From: Nocardia amamiensis NBRC 102102
GTDB taxonomy: Bacteria; Actinomycetota; Actinomycetes; Mycobacteriales; Mycobacteriaceae
DNA length: 54,944 bases
Assembly: GCF_001612745.1 (NCBI RefSeq)
Contig: NZ_BDBA01000091.1
Coordinates: 1-54,944 of the forward strand
Direction of reading: 5' to 3'
Shown: positions 1 through 8,856 of the stretch, piece after piece
Layout of the letters: the number at the start of each line of letters is the position of its first letter
Position numbering within the stretch: position 1 is the first letter of the stretch
The notes under the pieces: model-generated
Database searches by the model: none
Told to the model about the DNA's origin: nothing
What the model saw: the letters and a program-made list of their open reading frames with translations, nothing else
Translations under genes and position numbers: made by a program

Positions 1-1
1 G

Positions 2-517
2 GCGCAATGTGAATTGCGAGAGGCGGTGCCGGAGCCATCGGCGGACAGTGTGCTGGTCGTCGCGGTGCTTCCCGCTACGAACAGGCCGGAGGGACCCTGC
101 GAGGTGGCCTGGGTCGGTGACTGTCGCGCCTACCGGTGGAACGGGCGGGTGCTGCACCAGATCACCACCGACCACACTGTCGAGGAGTTGTGCCGCGCCC
201 GCGGGGTCGTTCCTTCGCCACGGATGGGTCATCTCGTCACCACCTCCGTGCGCACCGTGCGACCGGACGAGATCGGTTACGCCGTGACCGGAACGAGCAC
301 GGGCAGGCTGCTGCTGAGCACCGACGGAGTGCACAAGCAACTCGGCATCGCCACGATCAAAGCCCTGCTCGCGGCAGGCGGCACGATCGAAACCGTCGCG
401 AGCACGCTGGTCGACACCGCCCTGCGTGCCGGAGGAACCGACAACACCACCGCGCTTGTCGTCGACGTACCGTCCAGCGCGGAGGAGGAGTCCGGCGCGG
501 TGGACGCCAACAGCTGA
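2..517 (+). CDS. PP2C-like serine/threonine phosphatase, 3' part
   Basis: The frame is open to the left edge, so the true start lies outside the window. What remains (about 171 residues) has the late PP2C signatures: VGDCRAYRW (the GDSRxY strand), LLLSTDGVH, which carries a metal-binding Asp of the DG motif, and GGTDNTTALVVDV near the C-terminus, the usual GxxDN metal site. The family removes phosphate from Ser/Thr using Mn/Mg and in actinobacteria opposes PknA/B-type kinases. The tail after the last strand is short, so this is a soluble, single-domain form. The TTG at 14 is only a possible internal start and should not be taken as the N-terminus. The next gene starts 26 bases downstream in the same direction. 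Confidence 0.75.
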   Translation, partial: AQCELREAVPEPSADSVLVVAVLPATNRPEGPCEVAWVGDCRAYRWNGRVLHQITTDHTVEELCRARGVVPSPRMGHLVTTSVRTVRPDEIGYAVTGTSTGRLLLSTDGVHKQLGIATIKALLAAGGTIETVASTLVDTALRAGGTDNTTALVVDVPSSAEEESGAVDANS

Positions 518-543
518 AGTACGGCCATGCCGGACTCGCCCGC

Positions 544-1470
544 ATGGTGACCGAGACCACGTCCGCCCAGGCGATCCGATCAGCAGCGCAGCGGTGGCAT
601 TTCAGTACGCTGACCCAGGTGTCCGAACCTGTGCCACTGACGCGCCTGCTCGATGACGCGGGATTGCTGTCCCTCGAGCATCGCCTTCATCTCGAAGAAG
701 TGCTGGGCGAGCACGAGTGGCACGCGGATCTGGACGGACGGCGGCTCGAATTCGTCGGCGAAGCGGGCACATTCGTGTGCACCAAGGTCCATCTGATCGG
801 CACGGCCGACGCCGAGTCGTGGTTGTGGGGATGGGCCAATCCGTGGGGTTATCCCCCGTCGCTGCTCAAGGCCGCGGAGACGGTGCGCGCCTTCGGCGTT
901 CGGTACCGCATCGCCGAATTGTGCTCGGCGGAGCTGCCCATCACCCTGGCGGGTGCGGCTCCGGAGCCGCACCAGGTCGCCGGGTTGCTCGCCGACGCCG
1001 CGAAGATCGTCTGGGGGCGCTGGAGTTCCTACTGCGGTGTCACCGACGGGACGTGCGTGGCGTTTCTCGTCGAACATCCGGCGTTCCTGCTGCCGCCGCC
1101 CACCGCGTCCAGCCTCGCGCGGGTGTTGGCCTTCGGCGTCGGTGCGCTGCCGCTGAGCGACCACCGCCGCGCCGTGCACAGCTACCTGACCCGGCGGGGC
1201 CTGCGCACCGGATTTGCCGATGACTACCGGTGGCTCGAATTCAGTGGCGACGGCGTCGCGGGCGACATCGAGTTCGACGACGGCGGATATGTCGCCGGTC
1301 TCGACATTCGCGTGGACCTGGATCGGAGCGAGCCGCCGTCCGAGCCGAAACCGCTGTCGGTGCAATCGTGCCGAGCATCGGTGTCGCGTGGTCGGCGTGC
1401 GGCTGGTCATCCCGGACATACGCCGGGAGCGCGGGTCACGGACCTCGGTCTCGACCCACCCCGCCGCTGA
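544..1470 (+). CDS. DUF6882-like protein
   Basis: The 308-residue product starts at an ATG (MVTETTSAQA). The frame stays open far upstream, but that extension only shadows the phosphatase gene. The motif WLWGWANPWGYP with an aromatic-rich middle is typical of the actinobacterial DUF6882 group of small cytoplasmic proteins. No enzymatic motif is visible, and there is no signal peptide or membrane segment. It follows the phosphatase closely and may be co-transcribed with it. The last 45 residues are Arg/Pro rich and poorly protein-like, so the functional domain probably ends near residue 265. Function is unknown, and the family name is given from memory of the tryptophan motif. Confidence 0.6.
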   Translation: MVTETTSAQAIRSAAQRWHFSTLTQVSEPVPLTRLLDDAGLLSLEHRLHLEEVLGEHEWHADLDGRRLEFVGEAGTFVCTKVHLIGTADAESWLWGWANPWGYPPSLLKAAETVRAFGVRYRIAELCSAELPITLAGAAPEPHQVAGLLADAAKIVWGRWSSYCGVTDGTCVAFLVEHPAFLLPPPTASSLARVLAFGVGALPLSDHRRAVHSYLTRRGLRTGFADDYRWLEFSGDGVAGDIEFDDGGYVAGLDIRVDLDRSEPPSEPKPLSVQSCRASVSRGRRAAGHPGHTPGARVTDLGLDPPRR

Positions 1471-1634
1471 CCGGCCGAGCCCGGCAAGGACGTGTGACCG
1501 GCGCACGCAAGCTTCCACCGACGAGCCGACGACTTTCCTGGGGCGGAGTTGCCGGTGGGACCCGCGCACCGGCCGGGGAGCTGCGGCCCGCGGACGCTCC
1601 ATACGCCACTATGTGGCTGCCTATTCTATACAAA

Positions 1635-1730
1635 TTGAGCAGTTCGAAGCCGGTAAATACATGATTTGTAAGCGCTCATTCGGATGATGTGATACAACGC
1701 TACCAGCGGATACAAAGGGGACTGTTCGAC
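1635..1730 (+). promoter_or_regulatory. Promoter, operator and RBS of the GMC oxidoreductase
   Basis: An AT-richer stretch in the 260-base gap before the GMC gene contains a possible -35 box TTGAGC (1635-1640), a 17-base spacer and a -10-like TACATG (1658-1663). Directly after it lies TTGTAAGCGCTCATTC (1666-1681), a partial palindrome around AGCGCT of the kind bound by TetR regulators of lipid genes. A purine-rich RBS (AAAGGGG, 1714-1720) sits 10 bases before the ATG at 1731. The operator resembles one in front of the thiolase gene at 9377-9391. Apart from these I see nothing in 1471-1730. Confidence 0.45.
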
Positions 1731-3686
1731 ATGGAACCAACGGCCAAGCAGCGCGCCGCGCTGAGCATCATCTGCGACACCTTCAACCCCGGCGACGGGC
1801 TGGCACTGCCCGGCGCGAGTGCGCTCGGCGCGGTCGATACGGTCTTCGAACTGCTCGGCCGCAATCCGCGGCAGGCCGAGAAGAAGCAGTTGGCCCTGCT
1901 GCTGAACCTGTGGGACTCGCCGCTGACCGGCATGCTCACCGGCAGCGGCCCCCGACGGTTCTCGAGTTTGTCGCAGCAGCAGCGGGAGCGTGCGCTGCTA
2001 CGGCTCGCCGATTCGCGCTTCGCGTCGGTGCGCGTGATCTTCCAGGCGCTCAAACAAGCTTCGCTGCTGTCCTACAACGTCACTCCCGGCCCATCGGGGA
2101 CCAACCCGCTGTGGAAAGAGATCGGCTATCCCGCCCCGGCGGGCCCGCTGCCGACGGCGCCCGAGCCTTCCTTGACTCCGCTGCGATGCGGTGCGAACAC
2201 GGAGCTGTCCTGCGATGTGGTGGTCGTCGGGTCGGGCGCAGGCGGGGGTGCCGCTGCCGCGGTGCTGGCCGAAGCCGGTCTCGACGTCGTGGTGCTGGAA
2301 CGCGGAAACTATTACGACGACCGGGATTTCGGCACCGGCGAACTCGGCGCCCTGCAGCACCTGTACGCGCCGGGCCCGTCCGCGTCCGCGGAAGGTCAGA
2401 TCACCCTCGTCGCAGGCACGTGCCTGGGCGGTGGAACCGTGGTCAACTGGAGTACCTCCTTGCCCACGCCCGACGACGTCCGGGCGGAGTGGGCCGCGCT
2501 GGGCGCCCCGCAATTCGCCGAGGCCGAATTCGGCGACGCGCTCGACGCGGTGCGGCGGCGGCTCGGCGTGACCGACCGGCGCTCTGCGCTGTCGGCGCGC
2601 GACGGCGTCCTGGAGCGCGGTGCCCTCGCGCTGGGTTGGGACGTCGATACGCTGCCGCGCAATGTCTCCGACGCCTGCGATGCCGGTGTGGAGTGCGGCC
2701 GATGCGGTTACGGGTGCCGGTTGGGCGCCAAGCAGTCGGTGACCAAGACCTGGCTCGCGGATGCGGCCGACCAGGGTGCGCGGCTGGTGGTGGACGCCGA
2801 CGTGCGGCGGATCATCGTGCAGAACGGTCGGGCACAGGGTGTTTCGGCACGCACTTCGGACGGCGTGGAGATCGACGTGCACGCTCGCGCGGTGGTGGTC
2901 GCGGCCGGGGCGATCCAGACGCCCGCCCTGCTGCGGCGTTCCGGTCTGCGTAACAAGAACATCGGCCGCCATCTGCGCCTGCATCCGGCCGCCGCCGTGT
3001 TCGGGGTGTTCGACGAGGAGATCCGTCCCTGGGAGGGCGGCATGCAGACCCGCATCTGCCGCCACCACAGCAATCTGGACGGCAACGGTTACGGCGTCAT
3101 CTACGAGACCGGGCCGGTGCACCCCGGTCTCGCCACCGGATTCATGAGCTGGCGCGGCGCGACAGACCACCGTGCCGTCATGCTCGACTTCGCGCGTACC
3201 AACGCCATCGGCATCATCACCCGCGACCGCGATCCGGGTACTGTCTCCATCGACCGCAGCGGTGAGCCGTTCGTCGATTACCGGCTGTCGGACTATGACG
3301 CCGCCCACATGCATACCGGGGTAGTCGGGGCCGCAAGCATTCTGGAGGCGGCCGGCGCACGTCGTATCTTCTCCGGGCATCAGGCGGGCATCTCCTACGA
3401 ACCAGGTAAGCGCGGGTCGCACGCCGATTTCGCCGCCGCCTGCCAGGCCGCCGGGTATGGACCGGGACAATGCTCGATGGGCGCCCTGCACATCATGGGC
3501 TCGGCGCGGATGGGCGGCTCACCGGACATGTCGGCCGCCAACCCCGACGGCGCCACCTGGGAGGTGCCGAATATCGTCGTCGCCGACGCCTCGTCCTTCC
3601 CGACCGCGTCGGGTGTCAACCCCATGGTGTCGATCGAGGCGATCGCCTACATGAACGCGAAGCGCCTTGCCGCGCAGCTTGTTTGA
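1731..3686 (+). CDS. GMC-family FAD oxidoreductase (long-chain alcohol oxidase-like)
   Basis: The 651-residue flavoprotein probably oxidises an alcohol or sterol. I start at the second ATG (MEPTAKQRAA) because it alone has a good RBS; an upstream ATG at 1689 adds 14 residues. Residues 1-140 form a helical domain like the N-terminus of long-chain fatty alcohol oxidases. The FAD-binding motif VVVGSGAGGGAAAAVLAEAG follows near 180, then GTCLGGGTVVNWS near 235 and a Cys-rich loop (CDAGVECGRCGYGC) near 320. The GMC C-terminal domain holds LHIMGSARMG and GVNPMVSI, carrying the His and Asn expected for hydride abstraction. No signal peptide is visible, so it is likely cytoplasmic or membrane-associated. 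It converges on the conservon with only 19 bases between stops. Confidence 0.85.
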   Translation: MEPTAKQRAALSIICDTFNPGDGLALPGASALGAVDTVFELLGRNPRQAEKKQLALLLNLWDSPLTGMLTGSGPRRFSSLSQQQRERALLRLADSRFASVRVIFQALKQASLLSYNVTPGPSGTNPLWKEIGYPAPAGPLPTAPEPSLTPLRCGANTELSCDVVVVGSGAGGGAAAAVLAEAGLDVVVLERGNYYDDRDFGTGELGALQHLYAPGPSASAEGQITLVAGTCLGGGTVVNWSTSLPTPDDVRAEWAALGAPQFAEAEFGDALDAVRRRLGVTDRRSALSARDGVLERGALALGWDVDTLPRNVSDACDAGVECGRCGYGCRLGAKQSVTKTWLADAADQGARLVVDADVRRIIVQNGRAQGVSARTSDGVEIDVHARAVVVAAGAIQTPALLRRSGLRNKNIGRHLRLHPAAAVFGVFDEEIRPWEGGMQTRICRHHSNLDGNGYGVIYETGPVHPGLATGFMSWRGATDHRAVMLDFARTNAIGIITRDRDPGTVSIDRSGEPFVDYRLSDYDAAHMHTGVVGAASILEAAGARRIFSGHQAGISYEPGKRGSHADFAAACQAAGYGPGQCSMGALHIMGSARMGGSPDMSAANPDGATWEVPNIVVADASSFPTASGVNPMVSIEAIAYMNAKRLAAQLV

Positions 3687-3705
3687 TGTGGTCGCAGCAC
3701 AGGGT

Positions 3706-4080
3706 TCAGATCGCCCGGATGCCGTTCAGCACGGCCTGGAGCAGGCCGAGGTCGGCGTTGGCCTCGCCGGCGGGCGGTTCCGCCCGGGAGACCAGCAGGC
3801 CGTCATCGATCAGGTCGCTGACGAGAACCTTCGTCATGGTCAAAGGAAGGCCGAGTTGCGCCGCCACCTCGGCCACCGACTGCGGGGTGCGGCACAACTG
3901 GACGATGGCGGCGTATTCCGGTTCGGTGCGTCGCAGCACGGTACCGTGCCCGGCGTCGACCACCAGGCTGGCCACGTTCAGTTCCGGTCGCACGGCACGA
4001 CCCCGGCCGCGGGTGATGGCGTAGAGCCGGACCAGCGGGCCGGCGTCCTCCTCGTACCAGGGTTCGCGCGGATAACTCAT
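3706..4080 (-). CDS. cvnC: DUF742 protein, conservon component CvnC
   Basis: This 124-residue protein is of the DUF742 family, the third member of actinobacterial conservons. Landmarks are the N-terminal GPLVRLYAITRGRGR, then a winged-helix-like part (TPQSVAEVAAQLGLPLTMTKVLVSDLI split over residues 66-92). In Streptomyces these proteins act with CvnA and CvnB in a membrane-proximal signalling complex. The ATG overlaps the stop of the roadblock gene by four bases, so the two are translationally coupled. In most conservons a small GTP-binding protein (CvnD) follows; here the next gene downstream is the oppositely oriented GMC oxidoreductase and no cvnD is present. Confidence 0.85.
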   Translation of the reverse strand: MSYPREPWYEEDAGPLVRLYAITRGRGRAVRPELNVASLVVDAGHGTVLRRTEPEYAAIVQLCRTPQSVAEVAAQLGLPLTMTKVLVSDLIDDGLLVSRAEPPAGEANADLGLLQAVLNGIRAI

Positions 4081-4496
4081 GGCTGTTGCGAAGCGGGCGG
4101 CTGCGGGCGCATGTCGACCGACAGATGTGTGCCGACCCGCTGCACCGTCTGATTCATCTGGTAGGCCACCATGCCCATGTCGGCATCCTCGGACGCCAGC
4201 AGCGCCAAGCAGGCGTTGGCACCCGCCGCGGTGACGAACAGTACCGCGCGGTCGAGTTCCACCACGGTCTGGCTGACCCCGCCGGCATCGAAATGGTGGC
4301 CCACGCTGCGCGACAGACTGTGCAGGGCCGACGCCATCGCGCAGAACCGCTCGGCATCGGTCCGGTCCAGCTGATTCGAATAGCCGAGCAGCAGCCCGTC
4401 CGAGGACAGCAGCACGGCCGACCGGGCGCCGGGTAGTCCTTCGACCAGCTCGTCGAGCAGCCAGCCGAGGCCGGTTGTCGGGGAAGTAGTCATCAT
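4077..4496 (-). CDS. cvnB: Roadblock/LC7-domain protein, conservon component CvnB
   Basis: The 139-residue protein is one roadblock/LC7 domain. It begins GLGWLLDELVEGLPGARSA, continues with VLLSSDGLLLGYS and ends with an amphipathic helix and a short Pro/Gln tail. In other actinobacteria this family couples the CvnA kinase-like sensor to a Ras-like GTPase. The start is one of two adjacent ATGs after a GAGAAGG ribosome site. The long upstream frame extension is a shadow of the kinase gene. It lies 32 bases after cvnA and overlaps cvnC by ATGA, so the three form an operon. Confidence 0.88.
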   Translation of the reverse strand: MMTTSPTTGLGWLLDELVEGLPGARSAVLLSSDGLLLGYSNQLDRTDAERFCAMASALHSLSRSVGHHFDAGGVSQTVVELDRAVLFVTAAGANACLALLASEDADMGMVAYQMNQTVQRVGTHLSVDMRPQPPASQQP

Positions 4497-4528
4497 CGCC
4501 TTCTCATGGTGAGTTTCATCATCGCGGT

Positions 4529-6901
4529 CTAGTCGGCGTCGGGCGGTGTCCGGCGTCCCTGGCGGGTGCCGTTCTCGATGGCACTCATCAGATTGCGTGC
4601 CTCGTCGGCGGTCCGCTGCCGTACCGGAGCGATGGCGGGCGTCGCCGTCTCGGTCGGGGATTCGGACTGGCGGCGGCGTCGCGGTAGTGCCGGCCTGGGA
4701 TCCGCGGTCGCCGCGGCAGCAGAGTCCGATTCGCTGCCCTCGTCGTGCACGCTCGTGCTCGGTGCCGGGGAGGACGAGCCCTGTTCGGAGTGCGGTGTGA
4801 ACCATGCCGATAGCCGCGCTGCCGGTTGCGGTGTCGCGTCGTCCTGCGCGGTGGTGCCCGTGGCCTCATGGCTCTGCGGCTGCAGGAGTGCGGTGGGGAT
4901 CAGCACCACCGCCCGGACACCGCCGTAGACCGATTCGCCCAACCGCACCGAAACACCATGCCGGTTGGCCAGTTTCGCGACCACGAACAACCCCAGCCGG
5001 GCGTCGCTGGACAGCGACACCACGCTGAAGTCCGGCGAATCCGACAGCAATTCGTTGCGTGCGGCGAAGTCGGCATCCGACATGCCCAAGCCCTGATCGA
5101 TGATCTCGATCGCGACGCCGCGCCCGACCACGACGCCGGACACCTCGACCCGTGCCTGCGGGGGTGAGAAGGCGGTCGCGTTGTCCATCAGCTCGGCCAT
5201 CAGGTGGATCAGGTCGGCTACAGCCTTGCTCGACACCTGCGCCTCCGGCATTCGGCCGGTCTGGATCCGGGCGTAATCGAGGCTTTCCGCGACCGCACCG
5301 CGGACCAGCTCCAGCAGCGGAACCGGCTTGCGCCAACGGCGGCCCGGTTGCTCGCCGCCGAGAATGATGATGTTCTCCGCATTGCGTCTGGCCCGGGTGG
5401 CCAGGTGGTCCAGCTGGAACAGCAGCTCGAGCTGGTCGGCGTTCTCCTCCTTGCGTTCGGCCTGGTCGAGCAGTGTGAGCTGCCGATGCACCACGACCTG
5501 GCTGCGATGGGCGATGTTGAGGAACACCGCGTTGACACCCGCGCGGGTCTTCGCCTCCGCGATTGCCGCGGACACGGCGGCGACATGGGCCCTGTTGAAA
5601 GCGTCGGCCACCTGGCCGAGTTCGTCGGTACCGAAATCCAGATGCGACGTCTCGGCCGTCGAATCGACGTTCTCGCCCTGACCGAGCCTGCGCATCAGAT
5701 CGGGCAGCTGATGGTCCGCCAATTCCAGCGTGTCGCGGCGCAATTGCCGCATGCGACCGATGAAGCGGTTGGCCAGGATCAATGCCGCCAGGAAGGCGAG
5801 GGTCGCGATCAACAGCACCGCGGCGCCGCCGAGCAGGGACTGTTGCGCGGTCCGGTCGCCGTGGTCCCATGCGATGTCGTGCGCGTCGCGGCTCTGGTCC
5901 TCCCAGAGCTTCAGCAGGGCCGACACCACCTGGCCGGATGCCTCCTGCCAAGCCGCGACGCTCATCGGTAGCGTGGCGGTGGAGCGTGAGTCCTGGGACC
6001 GCCCGGCACTCTCATTCAGACGAGTCGACTCGTTGGAGGTGGCGTCGTTCGGCAGCACCGGGCCGCGCAGCATGACCGCGTCCTGCATCGCGATCACCGT
6101 CTGGTAAGCCGGTCCGGCGGTGATCGCGTTGAGCTGAGCGAGCCGGGTGCCCTTCAGCACCCGCCCCGAATACGCCACCTCGCTGCGGAATTCGCCCACC
6201 AGACGGTTGAACTCGGTGAGCTGCGCGGGAGTGTGTTCGCCGAGGGTCAGCGCTACCGCGCCCGACGTGTCCGCCATCGACAGCGACTCGGCCGCTCGCA
6301 GCGGATCGACGCCATAGCCCAGTTCGACGGCGAGGTCGGCTTCCGGCGCTACCCGGGCGGCCAGCATCGACGCGGCAATGATCGTTCCGATGACCTGGCT
6401 GAAGAATTCGAACACTTGATTCGGCGGGACCTGCTGCGCGTCGACGCCGCCGCGCAGCGTCGGAACCATGGCGAACAGCTTGTTGTAACCCTCGATATCG
6501 CTCGCGGAACCGCCGGGATTGAGTTTGCGGGCGGCATCACCCTTGGCCATCACCGCCGCCAGCGCCGCGTCCGAGCGTTGACGCGCCGCGGCAAGCCCTT
6601 GCGCGAGTTCGGCATCGCCGGCCAAATACAGCAGCGACAACCGCCGCTCTTCTTGGAACGCTTGCACCATGAGAATGGCCGGCCCCGTGGTGCTGCCGGC
6701 CAGCTCCGCCCATTCCTTCGACGCCCGGCTGGAATTCACCAGATAGCCTGCCGCGCCGACGCCGATCGCGAGGAGCGTAACGCTGGAGATCAGCACGATC
6801 GCCAATAGCCGCACGCGTACACCGACTCGGCCACGGACATTTCGCTGACTCGACCTCGCCAGTCCCACAGCGAATTTGCGCAGCTCGGCCCACTTGCTCA
6901 C
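4529..6901 (-). CDS. cvnA: Nitrate/nitrite-sensing-type histidine kinase-like protein, CvnA
   Basis: This 790-residue membrane sensor starts at GTG behind an AGGTAGGG ribosome site. A first transmembrane helix (LLAIVLISSVTLLAIGVGAA, about 31-50) is followed by an extracytoplasmic NIT-type helical domain to about 330, then a second helix (LLGGAAVLLIATLAFLAALI) and a HAMP segment. The cytoplasmic part has a dimerisation helix pair ending LFQLDHLATRARRNAENI and an HATPase domain with ELMDNATAFSPP (N box), IIDQGLGMSD (G1) and DARLGLFVVAKLA (G2). The last 140 residues are disordered and rich in Ser, Pro and Arg. Conservon kinases form G-protein-like signalling complexes; the GTPase subunit is missing here. 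The signal sensed cannot be read from the sequence. Confidence 0.88.
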   Translation of the reverse strand: MSKWAELRKFAVGLARSSQRNVRGRVGVRVRLLAIVLISSVTLLAIGVGAAGYLVNSSRASKEWAELAGSTTGPAILMVQAFQEERRLSLLYLAGDAELAQGLAAARQRSDAALAAVMAKGDAARKLNPGGSASDIEGYNKLFAMVPTLRGGVDAQQVPPNQVFEFFSQVIGTIIAASMLAARVAPEADLAVELGYGVDPLRAAESLSMADTSGAVALTLGEHTPAQLTEFNRLVGEFRSEVAYSGRVLKGTRLAQLNAITAGPAYQTVIAMQDAVMLRGPVLPNDATSNESTRLNESAGRSQDSRSTATLPMSVAAWQEASGQVVSALLKLWEDQSRDAHDIAWDHGDRTAQQSLLGGAAVLLIATLAFLAALILANRFIGRMRQLRRDTLELADHQLPDLMRRLGQGENVDSTAETSHLDFGTDELGQVADAFNRAHVAAVSAAIAEAKTRAGVNAVFLNIAHRSQVVVHRQLTLLDQAERKEENADQLELLFQLDHLATRARRNAENIIILGGEQPGRRWRKPVPLLELVRGAVAESLDYARIQTGRMPEAQVSSKAVADLIHLMAELMDNATAFSPPQARVEVSGVVVGRGVAIEIIDQGLGMSDADFAARNELLSDSPDFSVVSLSSDARLGLFVVAKLANRHGVSVRLGESVYGGVRAVVLIPTALLQPQSHEATGTTAQDDATPQPAARLSAWFTPHSEQGSSSPAPSTSVHDEGSESDSAAAATADPRPALPRRRRQSESPTETATPAIAPVRQRTADEARNLMSAIENGTRQGRRTPPDAD

Positions 6902-7019
6902 GCGTAATGCCCTACCTCCGACGCGGTTCCGTCCGGCCCGGACGGCACCTCACCCAATACCCGCGCCAGAGGGTAGCGAAACTATCGCGCCACAACCGCG
7001 GATCGTGCACATTGAGACA

Positions 7020-7048
7020 AATAACATCGCCCCGGTCGAGCTCGTCAA
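7020..7048 (-). promoter_or_regulatory. Possible promoter of the cvnABC operon
   Basis: Read on the minus strand, TTGACG (7048-7043) is followed after 17 bases by GTTATT (7025-7020), about 120 bases before the GTG start of cvnA. The surrounding sequence is AT-richer than its neighbours. This is pattern recognition only; the rest of 6902-7101 shows no other feature. Confidence 0.35.
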
Positions 7049-7101
7049 CCCGCCATATTGCCGCTCGTGGCAGGTCGGAACAGGATCGACTGACACTGTG
7101 G

Positions 7102-8055
7102 TCAGGGGGTTCGCCTCGGGCTGGGCGACGTACGGACGCGGACGATGGTGAAGACGGTGACCACCAATACCGTCATCAGCTTTACGAGGTTCCAGGTGAG
7201 AGGGTCTGTGGTCGGTTCTGCGGTTTGCGGGTCCCTCGGCCGTTGGCGGTTCGGGGGCGACTCGGCGCGGGGGAGCTCCGCCTGCAACGGGGGTGTCTGC
7301 GCGTGGACGCTGGCTGGAACCGGAACGAATTCCGGTGCGGGCGGGCCGAGTTGGAGTGGGCTCATCGGCACCGGCGGCGGCGCGGTGGGAAGCAGGAGAA
7401 GGCAGGTCAGCACCGCGCTGCCGGTGGCCGCGCTACCGACGGCGGCGCTGCCGAGCCCTGATCCGTTCGACCCCGTGCCGACGAGGCTCGACCCGGAGGA
7501 GCCGAAGCCGCTGCCGGTGGCCGATCCGAGCAGAAGCAATGCGCTTCCGGCCAGGGCGCTGCCGGTACACGCCAGCTGGACGCTGCCGGTATCAAGTTGT
7601 AGTGCCTCGGCTGGACTACCTGTCATGCCGTGCAGGTCAGGTGCGGCATCCGCTGTGCCGTCGAGTCCCGCATCGGCGGTGCCGAGGAGGCCGGCACTAT
7701 CAGGGTCAGCACTGCTGGTGGAGAGATGGCCGGGGCGAGCGACCCCGGCGCTGCCAGAAGGCATACGAACTGGGCCGAGACCCAAAGGCTCGCCGTAAGA
7801 CGCGCCCTCGGTATCGGAACCGAAGGCGCTGCCTGATGGCGAGGCGCCGGGGACCGAAGGACTGCCCGCCGGGTCGGAGCCGACCCCCGGCCCCGCGCTT
7901 CCGGTTGCGAGGTCGCCGACGGGTTGCCATGGTGGCGCCTCTGCGTATGCTTCTATCGGCCGGGCCGCGAGTGCGGCAATGGTCAGTGGGAGCATCGCCG
8001 CGGCGAATCCCTTTGCGAGTCCCCGTGTTCGAGTTGCGCCTCGATTGTGTCGCAT
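7102..8055 (-). CDS. Secreted Gly/Ser/Ala-rich low-complexity protein with C-terminal membrane anchor
   Basis: The 317-residue protein has a signal peptide: basic start MRHNRGATRTRG, hydrophobic core AAAMLPLTIAALAA and a likely cleavage around AYAEA. A long low-complexity region follows, rich in Gly, Ser, Ala and Pro with recurring GSA/TGSA/GLGS units, including a hydrophobic stretch (ACTGSALAGSALLLLGSA). A Pro-rich segment precedes a single C-terminal transmembrane helix (LVKLMTVLVVTVFTIV) and a basic tail, so it is probably an exported, membrane-anchored cell-envelope protein. I recognise no domain family. It starts 39 bases after the DUF4239 gene in the same direction. Codon usage is typical, which argues against a random frame. 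Confidence 0.6.
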   Translation of the reverse strand: MRHNRGATRTRGLAKGFAAAMLPLTIAALAARPIEAYAEAPPWQPVGDLATGSAGPGVGSDPAGSPSVPGASPSGSAFGSDTEGASYGEPLGLGPVRMPSGSAGVARPGHLSTSSADPDSAGLLGTADAGLDGTADAAPDLHGMTGSPAEALQLDTGSVQLACTGSALAGSALLLLGSATGSGFGSSGSSLVGTGSNGSGLGSAAVGSAATGSAVLTCLLLLPTAPPPVPMSPLQLGPPAPEFVPVPASVHAQTPPLQAELPRAESPPNRQRPRDPQTAEPTTDPLTWNLVKLMTVLVVTVFTIVRVRTSPSPRRTP

Positions 8056-8094
8056 ATGCAGTCGCCTCGTCGTTGTCGAAACTTCGCGTAAAGA

Positions 8095-8856
8095 TCAAGA
8101 CGTGTGCTGATAGCGGAACAGAGCAAGCTCGAAGGCGTCTTTCGGGACCAGGTTCCCGCCCGAGAACGGCTGGTCGAGGTTGTAGATCGCCCGGATCACG
8201 ACACCGACGACGGCGCCGAGCAGCGCGGTCGTCACGACACTGCGTTTGGTGACTTGGACGCCGGAAAGGACCACGCTGAGCAGCAGCAGGACCGTGCTGA
8301 CCCACATAGCCAGGAAGAGGAATCCGGGAACGCGGTAACCGGCGTCCAGCGCACGGTCGGCGCGAGCTTGGGCCACCGCCTCCAGGCTGGTCAGCGCACT
8401 CGCGCGCAGGCTGTCCGCCTCGGGGTCCGCCGCGTTCACCGACGCCACCGAATCGCGCAGTGTATCGAGGGTGTCCTGGGTGGATTGACTGAGCCGACCT
8501 TGGTCGGCCATGACGGACCATTCCTCGGTGATGACCTGTGCGGTGTAATCGCGTACCAGGCCTTGGATTCGCGTGTGGTCGGGATCCGGCATTCCGTGCG
8601 CCGCCCAATATGTATCGATGAGTGCCTTTGCTTCGGCAATGGTGTGATTGCGTGCATTGTCGTACTGCTGCCAGGCGATCACCACGATGAACGCGACCAC
8701 TGCCATGAAGATCGTATTGATCAAGTTGAGCACCAACGCGCCGACGGTGTCGTCGTCGGTCTGCCGCCACGTCTTCGGATGCAGACGATCCCCGGCCACG
8801 AGGACGGATACCGCGACCAGCGCGGTGAGCGCAGGGATGAGAAACTCGATGGCCAT
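8095..8856 (-). CDS. DUF4239 (bestrophin-like) membrane protein
   Basis: This 253-residue integral membrane protein is of the DUF4239 family. The start MAIEFLIPALTALVAVSVLV has GGAG seven bases upstream; a longer frame adds 24 unlikely residues. Two transmembrane helices near the N-terminus, a soluble helical region (about 75-165) and a hydrophobic pair near 170-225 lead to the family's C-terminal signature IYNLDQPFSGGNLVP. Some relatives are called bestrophin-like and suspected to be channels, but function is not established. It is the first gene of a pair with the Gly/Ser-rich secreted protein. Confidence 0.82.
   Translation of the reverse strand: MAIEFLIPALTALVAVSVLVAGDRLHPKTWRQTDDDTVGALVLNLINTIFMAVVAFIVVIAWQQYDNARNHTIAEAKALIDTYWAAHGMPDPDHTRIQGLVRDYTAQVITEEWSVMADQGRLSQSTQDTLDTLRDSVASVNAADPEADSLRASALTSLEAVAQARADRALDAGYRVPGFLFLAMWVSTVLLLLSVVLSGVQVTKRSVVTTALLGAVVGVVIRAIYNLDQPFSGGNLVPKDAFELALFRYQHTS

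Noticed and set aside
136..543. Extension of the DUF6882-like frame
   Set aside because: It overlaps the phosphatase gene in another frame and reads as Arg/His-rich sequence.
1998..3491. 497-residue antisense frame under the GMC gene
   Set aside because: High-GC third-position bias opens antisense frames; its composition is not protein-like and the sense gene has complete motifs.
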